A DNA stretch of 64,000 nucleotides from Dryas octopetala. Its lineage: Eukaryota > Streptophyta > Magnoliopsida > Rosales > Rosaceae. The notes below the pieces were generated by a model. The model was not told where the DNA came from. It saw nothing but the letters and a program-made list of their open reading frames with translations, and searched no databases. Every line of letters begins with the position of its first letter. Positions within the stretch are counted from its first letter, which is position 1. The stretch lies in contig OY992832.1 of assembly GCA_963921425.1 (NCBI GenBank), positions 28,857,489-28,921,488 of the forward strand, given 5' to 3'. This document shows, in pieces, positions 33,179 through 45,500 of this stretch. Both the position numbers and the translations under genes were made by a program.

Positions 33179-35333
33179 ATGTCTTCTCCCTCAAAGAGTC
33201 CAACTATGGAGTCTGTTGATCAGTGGAGTCGTAGTATTCATCCGCATCATAAGGCTTCTGTTACCGATAATCAACAAGTGGCTTCGGCTTCGGCTTCGGC
33301 TTCTGCTGCTGCTGCTCCTTATAGCCCTAAGGAGAAGAAACCCCAAACCCTACCCCAACCCCAGCCTCTGATCACTGCACCCAACAACGTTAACGAAACT
33401 GCTTCGTTGACAACCAATGTTGTGTCTGGGGAGGTTTCGGACGATGAGTCCATTGATTTTAGTAATAACCAGAAAAACGCCCAGAAAGATGATGAGTTCT
33501 TCAAGTCCTTCCCACCTGGGTACAGGTTCAACCCTCAGGATGATGAACTTGTCGTGTATTATCTGAAGAAGAAGGTCCTCAACAAGCCGCTGCCGCCGAA
33601 TCGGATCAGGGAGGTTAACCTCTATCGACACAATCCGGAGACCCTTGCTGGTACAGTACTACCACAAAATCTTTAAAACCCTAATTTATTAGTCTTGTAT
33701 TGAAAATATGGACATCTCCATATATCTCCAAATATATTGTAATCAAATTGATATCCTTTTGAATCGTATGAAGTTGTGTTTGGAAAATAGATGTTCATTG
33801 CTTCTTTGTCATATGTAATTGTATTTCTTTTTTATCTTAACTTAGATATTATGACTGATAAGATCTTTATTATTAAGTAAAAATAAATTAATTAATTATG
33901 TGCCTTAGTTTTGTTATAGGCAATGCTAAGATCGACTAGTGTGCCAACTTTAGACGTACGTACTATTTTAGTTTTATTTCCATTTTGTATCTGTTTGTTA
34001 TTTTTTGTAAATAAGATGGTTTCAGGCTGTATATCAAAACCTTTTAGTTCCATTTGAATCGTACATATATTGGTAACATTTATATAACAGAATTATTTTG
34101 ATCAAGATCTAAAGTTGGGTGGATATCTTTCTAATATTTTGTTATGATAGAATAGTTGTGTTTATTGGGTTAATTCGGTATATCACATAGGACATATATG
34201 TATAGATCGATGTGTGTTTATATATCTTTTGTTGGGTGTTTAATTTTTCGCAGAATAAATAGCTGTGTTCAATTAACTATCTTAATTGATTAATTACTGT
34301 GTTACCCAAAATTGTTTAATAAGCTTCTAATTTGTTGTTTCATTTACTTAATTTTGTTTCTCTGATACGAGTTTGTTGCTTAACCTTTTGGATGAGATCG
34401 AATACTGTAATATTGTAACATTCTGTTTTAACCAGAAAAATACGAGAGATATGGAGAAAAGGAATGGTACTTTTTTACTCCAAGGGATCGAAAGTATCGC
34501 AATGGAAATCGACCCAATAGAGCCGCTGGTGATGGATATTGGAAGGCCACTGGAGCTGACAAGCAAGTGAGGTCTGAGGGTGCTGTTGTTGGGTATAGAA
34601 AGGCTTTGGTTTTTTATAGAGGCAAACCTCCAAAGGGTGACAAGACCAATTGGATCATGCATGAGTTTCGAGTGGATAATCCTCCAGTTCGAATTAAACG
34701 TTGTGCAAATGATATGAGGGTATGTAGATTTTCTTTATTAATTCCTAATTAGATCACTTTAAGTTTTATTAATAGGTAATCCTCAATTTCAGTCTTGAAC
34801 TAATTGAAATTTTATTCTTCTTGCAGTTGGATGATTGGGTACTGTGCAGAATTTATAAGAAAGTTGATAAAAACAATAAAATCCGAAATCGCGAGGATGA
34901 TTGTACAGCGCAGATAGACAGTAAAAGCATGGAGATTGAGGTTGAGATTGAGACGAGCAATCAATGTGATGGCACCATTGTTGATCCATTACCCGAGTAT
35001 GATCATGGCATGACATACTCAAACTATGCATATCAGCATTTCCATCAAGTTGGGGTACCAAATTATCAACTTCCTAATAACATGGTCAGTATGAATGGTG
35101 TGATGTCCAGCACTGCAAATAGGATGCAAGTGCCACCAGTTGCTGTCAGAGCTCCAATAATGTCATATAATTCTGAGAGTATGTTCGGGCCTAAATATAT
35201 AGAAGAAACATCTCTTCCAGAGGAAATCTTCGACATGAAAGCTTTGGGAAATCCTATTTACACTAACAATTACTCGGGTCAATTTATGCATTTTGATTAT
35301 GTTTTACCCTATCCGGAGGACATTGATGAGTAA
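33179..35333 (+). CDS. NAC-domain transcription factor, three exons
   Basis: Exons as read: 33179-33650, 34436-34719 and 34827-35333, with GT-AG introns, joining to 420 residues. The DNA-binding NAC domain spans about residues 109-265 and all five subdomains are visible: [20 protein letters not shown] (FPPGYRF replaces the usual LPPGFRF); B, near [24 protein letters not shown] and [28 protein letters not shown] and [23 protein letters not shown]. Intron positions match those typical of NAC genes. The protein is nuclear and binds DNA as a dimer in this family. The C-terminal third (after residue 265) is acidic and low in homology, as expected for an activation region. Unusually, about 108 residues precede the domain: a Ser/Ala run from a GCTTCG repeat, a Pro/Gln stretch, then an acidic stretch. 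No transmembrane segment. The subfamily was not determined. Confidence 0.94.
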
Positions 35334-35635
35334 CTTTGATCTCATGTTTTGGTGCCATGCATTTTAGAGTTTGCCTTGCACTTTAGGGTTTAGGTAGGTA
35401 GGTAGGTAATGCATGGCGTTTTTTTAGTAGCTTTCTCAACTAGCTAACGGAAGTGATGTTTTTTAAGCTAGGATTGGTTTCACCAAATTGCAGGATTTTA
35501 GACTAGGGAATAACTTGTTCTGATCATGCTACTTGGGTTTTTGGGTTCTAATGATTTTGCTATAATATGCAGTCCTATTGATTTTGCTATAATATGTACA
35601 CCTTTTATTTCACCAACATAAATTAGTATATATGT
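35334..35635 (+). other. NAC 3' UTR region
   Basis: No clear AATAAA signal. The words GATTTTGCTATAATATG occur twice (35551 and 35580), and a GGTAGGTAGGTAGGTA microsatellite lies at about 35393. Confidence 0.4.
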
Positions 35636-35639
35636 GAAA

Positions 35640-35850
35640 ATTTCTTGACCTTCTATTGATTGTACTGCTGATAAATTGGCTCAGTTGGGCCATGGTCTTG
35701 ATCTTGGCATTGTGGAGTTTTCCCAGCCTCCCTTGGAGTGTTGTACTTGCCTCTTTGAAGATTTTTTGGTTGTCTGTAAACCTCATTTGGTTGTGACCTA
35801 GTTTTGTTGTTTGGGGTATCTGACCCCAGTCAACCAAAAAAAAAAAAAAA
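35640..35850 (+). mobile_element. 5'-truncated LINE, 3' end with poly(A)
   Basis: The plus strand encodes CTADKLAQLGHGLDLG, close to the RNase H end of plant L1-type LINEs (ADKLA-x-LGH). Then comes non-coding sequence ending in a poly(A) run at 35836-35850. Near-identical flanking words, GAAAATTTCTT (35636) and AAAATTTTCTAA (35847), may be the target duplication. Only about 0.2 kb of the LINE is present, as is usual for 5'-truncated insertion. Confidence 0.7.
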
Positions 35851-35925
35851 TTTTCTAAGATTCTTGTGTACGCCTTTTGTTGTACGAATATATATTATGG
35901 TGTGTTATTATGTTATTGTAGAATG

Positions 35926-36573
35926 AGTGCAGTTTTGCTCACCCCTTTTAACTCAGGTGTATGCTCACTTCCCATCTAATTAAACAGTACTTGACATGTG
36001 TTTAAAAATGTAACCATGAGTTAATCCCTTATATTTAATTATTACTCAACAATAAACAATACATATAAAACATTTTAAAATATTTAAAACTTCAAAATTA
36101 AAAAAAAAAACTTAAGAAAACCCATAGACCACCCACGTGTGCATCTCCCCACCAGCCCCCGCCCCTTCTTCTTCCTTCTCCTCCTTCCTCATCCCAGACC
36201 TTCTGCAACTAAACCCCAAGGTCAGGTCATCACCAATCGAAAAAGAGAACCCAAAGCCCAAAACTTGGGGTTTAGTTGCAGAAGGTCTGGGATGAGGAAG
36301 GAGAAGAAGGAAAAAGAAGTGGGGGGGGGGGGGGGGGATAGTGGGAGATGCACACGTGGGTGGGCTATGGGTTTTCTTAAGTTTTTTTTTTTTTTTTTTT
36401 TCTAATTTTGACGTTTTAAATATTTTAAAATGTTTTATATGAATTGTTTATTGTTGAATAATAATTAAATATAAGGGATTAACTCATGGTTATATATTTA
36501 AACACATGACAGCATTTTAGATGGGGGGTGAGCATACACCTGCGTTAAAGGGGTGAGCAAAACTGCTCTCTGA
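35926..36573. mobile_element. Foldback (long inverted repeat) element, arms of about 295-310 bp
   Basis: The left arm (about 35926-36220) is closely inverted in the right arm (36264-36573), with a loop of only 43 bp. Outer ends: GTGCAGTTTTGCTCACCCC and AAGGGGTGAGCAAAACTGC. Inner ends: CTAAACCCCAAG and CTTGGGGTTTAG. Arm differences are mainly length changes in poly(A/T) and poly(G) runs. A transcript through it would form a near-perfect hairpin of about 300 bp. A GAAT word borders both ends, but a full target duplication was not resolved. The superfamily is unknown. Confidence 0.85.
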
Positions 36574-36580
36574 ATGCTAA

Positions 36581-37393
36581 GATTGTTGCTGCCTATGAAC
36601 TAATTTTATTTTACTTTTTTTCAAGCCTATGACTTATTTGGAAGCCGTAATTTTAATTACTTAGGCTTTTATTGGATTTATTTTAATGAAGATTAGAGTG
36701 TGATGAAAAAGCAGAAAGTACATGGATTTAATATGATTTAATATGATTTAATATGATTCCTTAATTCCTTAATTGTATCTAGTTCTTTCAAATCTCTTTT
36801 TTTCAGACAAAAAAAAAATCTCTTTTTTTTTTTTTTGAGAGTTATTTCAAATCCATTTAAATAATCTCTTGTATAGCCTTGGCACATATTGACCAAATCT
36901 CGTGTATAATTTATTTAACTAATTTAGTGTCAAATTAAAATTAGTTTTATTTTGAATCATTCCATTTTAATGTATCCCTCTATTTTAAGTTTTAAAAGAT
37001 AAGTCTTCTAGAAGATGGGTAGTTTTGAAATTTTGACGATATAATTTGCATGTACCTGATATTTAATATAAATTTTTTTTAAATGTTCTAACTTAATTAT
37101 ATTATATAAATATAAGTACAGGCCCCTTCCGTTGATGTATACTTAAATTTAAATATGATGAGATCTGGCTTGTGGGACCCACTCCGTATTGTAATTCGAT
37201 GATCGCAATTTCCGTCATTTTTATTTAATTTTTTCGAAATCGAAATTTTCATCGAAAATTTCCTCGAAATCCAAATTTTCCTCCTTGACTGGATGCCTCC
37301 TTTTATGTGTACGTGTTAGTGTAATAATGTAGTGAATCTTCAATTTTAATATCTCAAGTATTAAGATAAAATCCTCCTTGTTGTAATATATAT
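36581..37393. other. AT-rich intergenic, no gene seen
   Basis: Contains a short tandem repeat, ATATGATTTA, three times at 36728-36760 and mixed A/T runs. Near 37220-37280 GAAATCGAAATTTTC and related TCGAAA words form short palindromes. No coding sequence. Confidence 0.45.
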
Positions 37394-37899
37394 CACTACG
37401 CCAAAAACCCCCTTTATATATCAGTGAATAACTGATGTCTTTTCATGTTTTCCGGCGATGTCTAGGCAGGCGATGTCTAATGTACCTACTTAAGATATCA
37501 GTTTTACACTGATATCTATAATGAGGTTAAACATCTTTTTTGTTTAAATTCTAATGTCTAATAGGTCCTTTAGATATCAGTTCTCCAATTTTCTGGTGAA
37601 TTAAGATTCTGAAACTGATATTAAAGATAGAAAACACATCGTATTTTATGTGATTTTTGATATATAAACTACCTTAGATATCATTTTATGCTCCCAAAAC
37701 TGATCTAAATGCTATGTTACATATTGGATTTTTTCTATAAATAGATGTTTGAATGTATTTAAAACATCTATATTTAATCTATAACTGATATAAAAGACAA
37801 TGTTGGACATCAGGTTTTTTATATTTATTGATATTGGTTGTTTTTAGTAAACTGATGTGCATGCTATTTTATATTTTTGTGTTTTAACATAAACAGTTA

Positions 37900-38821
37900 T
37901 GAAATTTGTACTATAATATCAATGTTATTATACAATTTGTACTACAACCTGATATAAAAGATATAAATTGTCATTCAAGCCTGAAATTAGTGCAATCTCA
38001 ATCCATTCCATTACCATTAATTCCAATATACAATACAAGTATTTCAAGACCTTCCAAAAAAGGATTACACATTGCACTAGAATATGGAGCATATATCCAT
38101 AATTAATTACCCAATCCCATCCTAGTATCTAAATTAAGCTAGCCTCCCTTTAAAAAACGAATAATCAGCTCATGCACTTGCACAAAAATAGGTGCATGAT
38201 TCACCACTTCTAAAGGTCATCTTCATTTACAAAATATTAATTGGCAGCACTTGTTACCTTCCTTCACAAAAAATTGCCGAACAACACCATAACGATGTTT
38301 CTCTGCATGGTCTCTGGTTGAAGAAAAACAATGATAATTAGGACAAGAGTAAATTATCATCCATGAGTACGTATTATATATGCATTTATATGACAAGTTA
38401 CAGCCTAACGACACATTGATCAATTATAACGTTAGTTAATCATCACAGCTATTTTGACAATAATCTTTAGTCAAGAATTTTTATCACCTTTTTGCTAGTC
38501 ATAACAAATATATGGAAAACCTATTGAATTATACAAAATTTAAAAGAAAGATATGGCCACCTGAACTAAATTTCTGCACTCATCATCAATATCTCCACAA
38601 AAGAAAGTTGCTGATGTATCGCCATTTTACCCCCTCATCATCTACGTCTCCACAAAAATCTGCAAGGAGAACCAAAAAAATAATATTTCAGATTTAATAA
38701 GACTTTAGACTTTAGATTGGTACACAAGATCATAGGCAGTTTGAGAAGACTTTAGACTTTGTTGCATTGGCATATACAAGATCATATATTGGGTACTCTT
38801 CCTCTCCCTTTCAGGGTCAAG
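37900..38821. other. CACTA interior, left part; no complete gene
   Basis: Mostly AT-rich. A minus-strand frame near 38225-38330 (TRDHAEKHRYGVVRQFFVK) looks protein-like but is short and unrecognised. It could be an exon remnant of the same unidentified gene as 56943-57560. Confidence 0.35.
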
Positions 38822-39431
38822 GATAAGTATTCAAGCACATGCATGTGACATGCTCAATTTCATAGAACTTAAAAGTAATTATGATGCTTCAAGAACCATA
38901 TATGTGCCATAAAAGAATGCTTACAATTATGCTATCTACAGAGAGTTGCATTTTGGATATACATCATGTATTTTTTCCCTTAACATTGAATAACTTCCGA
39001 ACCTAAGTGCGAAAATATGACAGGCTAGTAGCAAATTCTGTGCAGAATGCAACATATTCAATGTATTAATCTGCTGGAAGCAACATGGAAAATTCATATA
39101 TATGTTAGCTGGCATCAACAATAAAAATATTTTATCCAAACTGCCAATGAAAATATTTTAGGAACAAATACCATGAAAAAGGTAGATTACTTTTTAAAAA
39201 TGGACTATGTATAAAGCTTTATGAACCTACAAATTATGCAATTCTAATGGCCCAAAAAAAAAAAAAAAAACATTCATCTTATATATCAATAGACACAATC
39301 CCATGACCAATTGCCACACTAGTACTCAATAATTCTTTTTGGCCTATACAAATTGAATTATATATGACCAATTCATCATTTAATAGTACGAACTTCCAGT
39401 TGACCTGAATATGATATTTTCACTTTTTTCT
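38822..39431. repeat. 610-bp direct duplication, copy on the left of the Sirevirus
   Basis: Nearly identical to 56334-56942: it starts GATAAGTATTCAAGCACATG and ends TATTTTCACTTTTTTCT in both. By eye only two or three substitutions plus a poly(A) length difference separate the copies. They abut the two outer edges of the Sirevirus, taking the place of the usual 5-bp target duplication. Confidence 0.9.
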
Positions 39432-41055
39432 ATTCACTCAATTAACTTGATTAATTTCACTTTCAGTGATCGGACCCCAATTTTCGGTTTATGTGATCAC
39501 TCACGAACTAGTCAACCAAACACAACTCAGACGGTCCAGTAACAAAATGTGAAACTCCACATTGACTTCTAAAAACCAAAAGTCACTTCAGTAAAACAAC
39601 ACAAATCAAACACATCAAGGATCAAGTGACATCCTATACACTCAGAGGACCCATCACAATAGGCATCCCAGTGTTATCCACAACTACAGTGGTGTGTAAT
39701 TATCTAAACAGTTATATAAATCATATATCAATTTTAAGCAAATAGCTCCAGTACAGATTTGTGTTTAAAAGATGAGTGAGTCAGTAATCAAAACAACACA
39801 AATAGGGAAGACAGAAACACACAAGATGTTCACCCAGAAAAACCACAAAGGGTAAAAACTGGGGGTCTATCCAGCTGACCAGGCAATCCACTAAATCAGA
39901 AGTTCAATACAAAAGAGGGTACTCAGCACACAAGCTCAATCACTAAGTCCTAGACTAAGTGGCAGCTATCTTACCCATTTTGTGCAACTTCCATACGCAA
40001 GGCAGATGGTCATTCATGAAGAAGGCAGCTTCACTCCAAGCTCATCAACCCATGGCACCAATCCGCACCAAGCTCAGTGGTTTCATCAATGCATGAACAT
40101 GATATGCAAATGTAGGATTCAAATAACAAAGATCAACTTTCTCAAGCTATAGGCGTGGAAAAGGTTGATGTTGAATCCTTCAACTAAAATCTAAAATGAA
40201 TGTGTTTGAATAGAATATAAAAAGATTTAAGCACTCAAACCCATTTAGAATTTTAGATGAAACAAAGAACAAGTTCAGAAAATCCTTTTTTGATTTATCA
40301 AGAATTAAAAACCATTTTCTGAAAATTAGTGAAGATGAGCACTTCACATGGAAAAATACCCAGGCGTGAGAAACCAAGAATCACGCTCAAAAATTGCTCA
40401 TCAACTACAGAAAAGATCTGACCCAAAACAGCCCATATACCCGTACACACTCACGCAAGAAGTATGTTCGCCCATGCCACGTGGAAGCCAATCGATGGCT
40501 GTCCACAAGAGACGGATTAAGGGCATATTCCCTTTGTCCTAGAGGGGTATCCTAGTATTTACTAAGGATAGAAATAAGCAGCAGTCAAAAGGAATTTTGT
40601 ATTTAAAAATCAGAATGAAGAAGATGATGAATAGTGTGTGTGCGTGAATGGGAAAGATGAATCAGATCTGATTTGAAAACATTGGGGGAACAAAGTCATG
40701 TGTTGTGCACATGCATGTCTAATACTAAACAGAATATGGGCTTTCAAAGAATTGGGCTTAAAAAGCAAAACCCGAAATGACCCACTGTAGCAACTGTGAC
40801 TTAAGTAACAGTCACTGTACGTGAAAAACAGTGTTCTTTATGATCATTGAATGACTAGTCAAATAGACAAAAATCTGTTAATTTCATGAAATGAATGAAG
40901 TGCAGTATACCTTGTGACTTGTTCATTCTTGACTTCTTCAAAGCAGTAGACCTTGTCCTAAATCTAGCCTAGAGCTTGTGAGTGAATAAATACAAATTAA
41001 TACAATTGTTTTGACACGGAAAATAGCCAACATTAACAAATCCTAGAAACTAACA
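39430..41055 (-). mobile_element. Sirevirus 3' LTR (left)
   Basis: About 1.63 kb. It matches 47692-48252 plus 55243-56333, with about a dozen differences by eye (near 0.7%). The inner edge reads CTAGAAACTAACA, giving TGTTAGTTTCTAG at the sense LTR start, directly next to the polypurine tract. The inner edge is well defined. Confidence 0.85.
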
Positions 41056-41450
41056 ATCTCCCCCTTTGGCTTTCCTTGACAAAACAATAACCCATTCACC
41101 TCACAAGACTCTCAACACACAGCCCAACACTTGTTATAATGTACCTGCAAGAAGAAATACTTGCACAATACAAAGTATGATAGTATGCAGTTTAAACGCA
41201 GCAAGCAATGGAGATTAAACAACCAATACATTCTCCCCCTTTTTGTCATGGAAAGACAAAAGGTCATACATAAAAGAAAATTCAGTTCAAAAGCACAGAA
41301 AATTGGAGCGAAATGCAATAGAAAAATACATGCTCAAAGAGTAAATTCCATAAAATTCTAACTCCCCCTAAATTCTAACTCCCCCTAAATGCTAACTCCC
41401 CTAAAGACAAACTCCCCCTAAAGACAAACTCCCCCTAAATGCAACATCTC
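41056..41450 (-). promoter_or_regulatory. Multiple polypurine tract region of the Sirevirus
   Basis: On the plus strand CTCCCCCTTTGG (41058) lies next to the 3' LTR, CTCCCCCTTTTTGTCATGG recurs at 41232, and AACTCCCCCTAAA-type words occur six times at 41361-41440. Read on the minus strand these are A/G-rich tracts (AAAGGGGGAG and TTTAGGGGGAGTT). Repeated polypurine tracts before the 3' LTR are a known hallmark of Sireviruses. The LTR-adjacent tract primes plus-strand synthesis. Confidence 0.75.
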
Positions 41451-42565
41451 GATACCGGGCTTGCAGAATATAGACATGTAATATGAGGGACAGCTAGAGA
41501 AGAACATAGGTATGCAGAAAAGTCTGAAATGCCCTTTAATGAACAGTAATCCAAGGTGCAGAATGGTCCTGTGAAAATTGACTGTATTTGACGATTGTTA
41601 GACTAGTCAAAATGAACAAACTGCGTACTGGAACATAAAACAAAAAAGATAGAGGAATCCTTAGAGAATTGGAAGCAATGACACACAAAAAAAAATCTAG
41701 GAGTTAGATGTGCTTCAGGGATTTTTATTTTTGACAAAGCAAATGTGACAAAAACAACAAACACAATTGAAAAGAATTATCCACCAATGTCAACACTCTC
41801 ATAGATATGGAAAATGAAGATTGCAAACTTTGTGCAAGAAAATAAGCATATTTGGGATATAGGGAGGTCAATGCTAGCATTCAAGACTTGTTCTAGATGG
41901 AAAAACAATGTCAAAGACAACCAAAGAGGTTAAATAAGTTTCATCCACAACAAGAGATTAGAATTTAACCACTCAATAGAATTTCTAATTTGAGAACAAA
42001 TCTTGAAAGCAAAGTTTTGCAACTCATGACAATGGCTATAAGAAAATTATTTTCATTTGTTTTGTTTTGGTACATCCCAAGTTAAGTGCAATGATTTGGT
42101 CCAATTTTGCGACTCTTTACCCTAGAACACCATAAAAACACCTTGTTTCTCCCTAGGGCCGTGACCTCTTTGGTCACACTTCCTTCCTTTTTTTTTTTTG
42201 TTTTTTGTATGGTGCACATTTGTTCAAAATGAGGAAAGTGTAGCTGAAGATGGGTCACAAATGAGGAATTATATTGAAGGGCTAAATTGCATCCTCAAAC
42301 AAATTGTCATTGAAAAGCATTTAACAAGTTTGATTGATTATGACAAAGTGTTAAAATAAAAAAAAAATCTCAAGGCTAACATTTGACAAGAAGGAGGGAT
42401 TATGCTTATAGACATGACTCATGTTATGCAAGAACCTTTTTGAATATCAAAGAGAGTGTGACAAATAATGTTAAGACCTTTCAAAGTGGTTATTTTCTTT
42501 AAAAGAAAAACTACTTAACCAAACAAAAGAAACTTAAACAATGAAGCACATTTAACTACAAGGAA
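41451..42565 (-). other. Sirevirus sequence between pol and the polypurine tracts
   Basis: About 1.1 kb of non-coding sequence. Some Sireviruses have an envelope-like frame here, but none is visible. TTTTTTTTTTGTTTTTTG lies near 42189. Confidence 0.6.
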
Positions 42566-45500
42566 TTATGCATGTGTACAAATGCCAATTGACTTTCGAA
42601 GACTAATGTGCTTTGGATTCTCTAGAGCTTTTGTAAAGATGTCTGCAAGTTGTTGTTCGGAAGGAACAAAAGTCAAGGTAAGAGTGCCACTCTCCACAAG
42701 ATCTCGAATGAAATGATGTCTTATGTCAATATGCTTGGTTCTAGTATGTTGCACCGGGTTCTTGGAGATATCTATAGCACTCATGTTATCACAATAGATG
42801 AGAAAAGTTTTCTCATCAATTCCATAATCGGTTAACATTTGCCTCATCCAAATGAGTTGTGTACAACAACTCCCTGCTGCTATGTATTCAGCTTCAGCAG
42901 TCGACAAAGAGACAGAATTCTGCTTCTTGCTATGCCAAGACACTAGGTTATTCCCAACATAGAAAGCACCACCCGAGGTGCTCTTCAAATCATCACTACA
43001 CCCAGCCCAATCGGAGTCACTAAATCCTACCAATTTAGTGTTGGTATCATGAGTATACCACAACCCATAGTCAAGAGTCCCACTTACATATTTGATGATT
43101 CTTTTTGTTGCAAACAAATGGGATTCTTTGGGATCACTTTGGAACCTAGCACACACTCCTACCGCAAATGATATGTCCGGTCTACTAGCTGTGAGGTAGA
43201 GGAGACTTCCTATCATGCTTCTATACAAGGTTTGGTCCACTTGCTTACCACTTGGATCCCTATGAAGTTTGGAGCTTTTACTCATTGGAGTAGTAGTCAC
43301 TTTGGAAGACTCAAGCCCAAACTTTTTGACCAAGTTTCTAGCATACTTAGATTGGGAGATAAATATCCCACTATCTACTTGCTTGACTTGAAGCCCTAAA
43401 AAGAAATTCATTTCACCAACTAGACTCATTTCAAATTCACTGGACATTACATCAATGAATCTCTTAACATGAAAATCTGAAGTTGAACCAAAGACAATAT
43501 CATCCACATAAACTTGAGCAATCAAGACATCATTTTTCAACCTTTTTACAAATAGGGTCTTGTCAACCGACCCTCTTTGATACCCATTGGACAACAAGTG
43601 ATGAGAGAGTCTCTCATACCAAGCTCTTGGAGCTTGCTTCAGCCCATACAAGGCTTTCCTCAATTTATAGACACCATCTCTCATGTGAGGATCCTCAAAA
43701 CCTTTTGGTTGTTCTACAAAAACTTCCTCATTCAAGTAACCATTTAAAAACGCTGTTTTGACATCCATTTGATACAATTTGAACCTAAGATGACATGCAA
43801 TGGCACAAAGCAACCTAACGGACTCAAGTCTAGCAACGGGTGCAAAAGTCTCATCAAAATCAATACCCTCTAATTGAGAGTACCCTTGAGCAACAAGCCT
43901 AGCCTTGTTTCTAACTACATTCCCAAATTCATCGGATTTATTTTTGAATATCCATTTGGTTCCAATGACATTTGTGTTGGTTGGTCTCTCTACAAGAGTC
44001 CACACTTGGTTTCTCTCAAATTGGTTCAATTTCTCATGCATTGCACTCACCCATTCCTCATAATTGAGTGCTTCTTTGACATTTTTAGGTTCAACAATGG
44101 AAACATAGCACACATGAGCAAGTTCATTGGCCATTTGTTTTCTAGTCCTAACTGGCTGGTCTAAAGAACCTAGAATTACATCTTCACCATGGTTACACCT
44201 CACCCATCTTGGTTTTTCAGATCTGTCACTCAGAGTTTTGTCATTTTGTTCGCTCTCTGACTTGTCAAACTCAACAATTTTTGAGTCATCAGTAGGTTCA
44301 TCACTGTCTGACTTGGACTCTTCTTTAACCAAACTAACCTCTTTAGGATCAGATTGTGGGAACAATCCATCCTTATCTGCAGCCATTTTAATAGATGCAT
44401 CATGATCATCTATTTTCACATTTATGGATTCCAACATAGAATTTGTTCGCAAATTGAAGACTCTAAATGCTCTACTGTTGGATGAATAGCCTAAAAACAG
44501 ACCCTCATCACTCTTGGAATCAAATTTTCCCAAATGTTCTCTATCCCTAAGGATGTAACATGCACTCCCAAACACTCTAAAGTGTGTAACCTTAGGTTTC
44601 CTACCCTTCCACAGTTCATAGGGAGTCTTTTTGGTTCCCGGCCTAAGATAGACTCTATTTATGATGTAACATGCCGTGTTTACCGCCTCAGCCCAGAAAT
44701 GTTTAGCAAGATTTTTGCTATTCAACATCACTCTAGCCATCTCAATCAAAACCCTATTCTTTCTCTCAACGATTCCATTTTGTTGGGGTGTTATTGGAGC
44801 TGAGAATTCATGTTTAATACCCATTTGACAACAAAACTCATCGAATTGAGAGTTTTCAAACTCAGTACCATGGTCTGATCTGATTCTGGACAGGGTTGAC
44901 AGACTCGACATACCTTCACTTTTCTGCAGTTTCACAATCTTGACAAAATGATGAAATGTCTCCGACTTGTCCTTAAGAAATGACACCCAAGTGTACCTAG
45001 AAAAATCATCTACCATGACTAGAATGTATTTCTTTCCACCTATTGACAAGGTTTGGACCGGACCAACTAAATCCAAGTGAATTAGTTCAAGTGTCCTAGA
45101 GGTGCCTATGTCTTTGACTCTTTTGTGTGGTTCTTTGGTTTGCTTCCCCATTTGACATGGACCACAAACAAAAGTTTCGGGCTTTCCTATCTTTGGAAGA
45201 CCTCTAACAACCTCATGCTTAGACAACTTGTAAAGCTCATGAACATTAATGTGACCAAGTCTTTGATGCCAAAGAGAGCTAGTGTCATCAATAGCTCTAT
45301 TGCAAGTATTCTCAATTTTTCCAACATTGCCATCAAACACATAGCAATCATCCCTAGACCTAGGGGCATTCAAAATCTCCCTTCCTTGGGAGTCAACAAT
45401 TCTACATCCACTTTTGGACATACACACTTCACCACCCCATTCATCACAAAGTTGGCTAATACTAAGCAAATTAGAATTTAGCCCATCAACAAATCTTACA

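Noticed and set aside
36139-36405. 88-codon frame with a poly-Phe tail
   Set aside because: It lies in the inverted repeat and runs through poly(G) and poly(T) tracts; an artefact.
41056-42565. Envelope-like gene of the Sirevirus
   Set aside because: No long frame or membrane-protein pattern is visible between pol and the 3' LTR.
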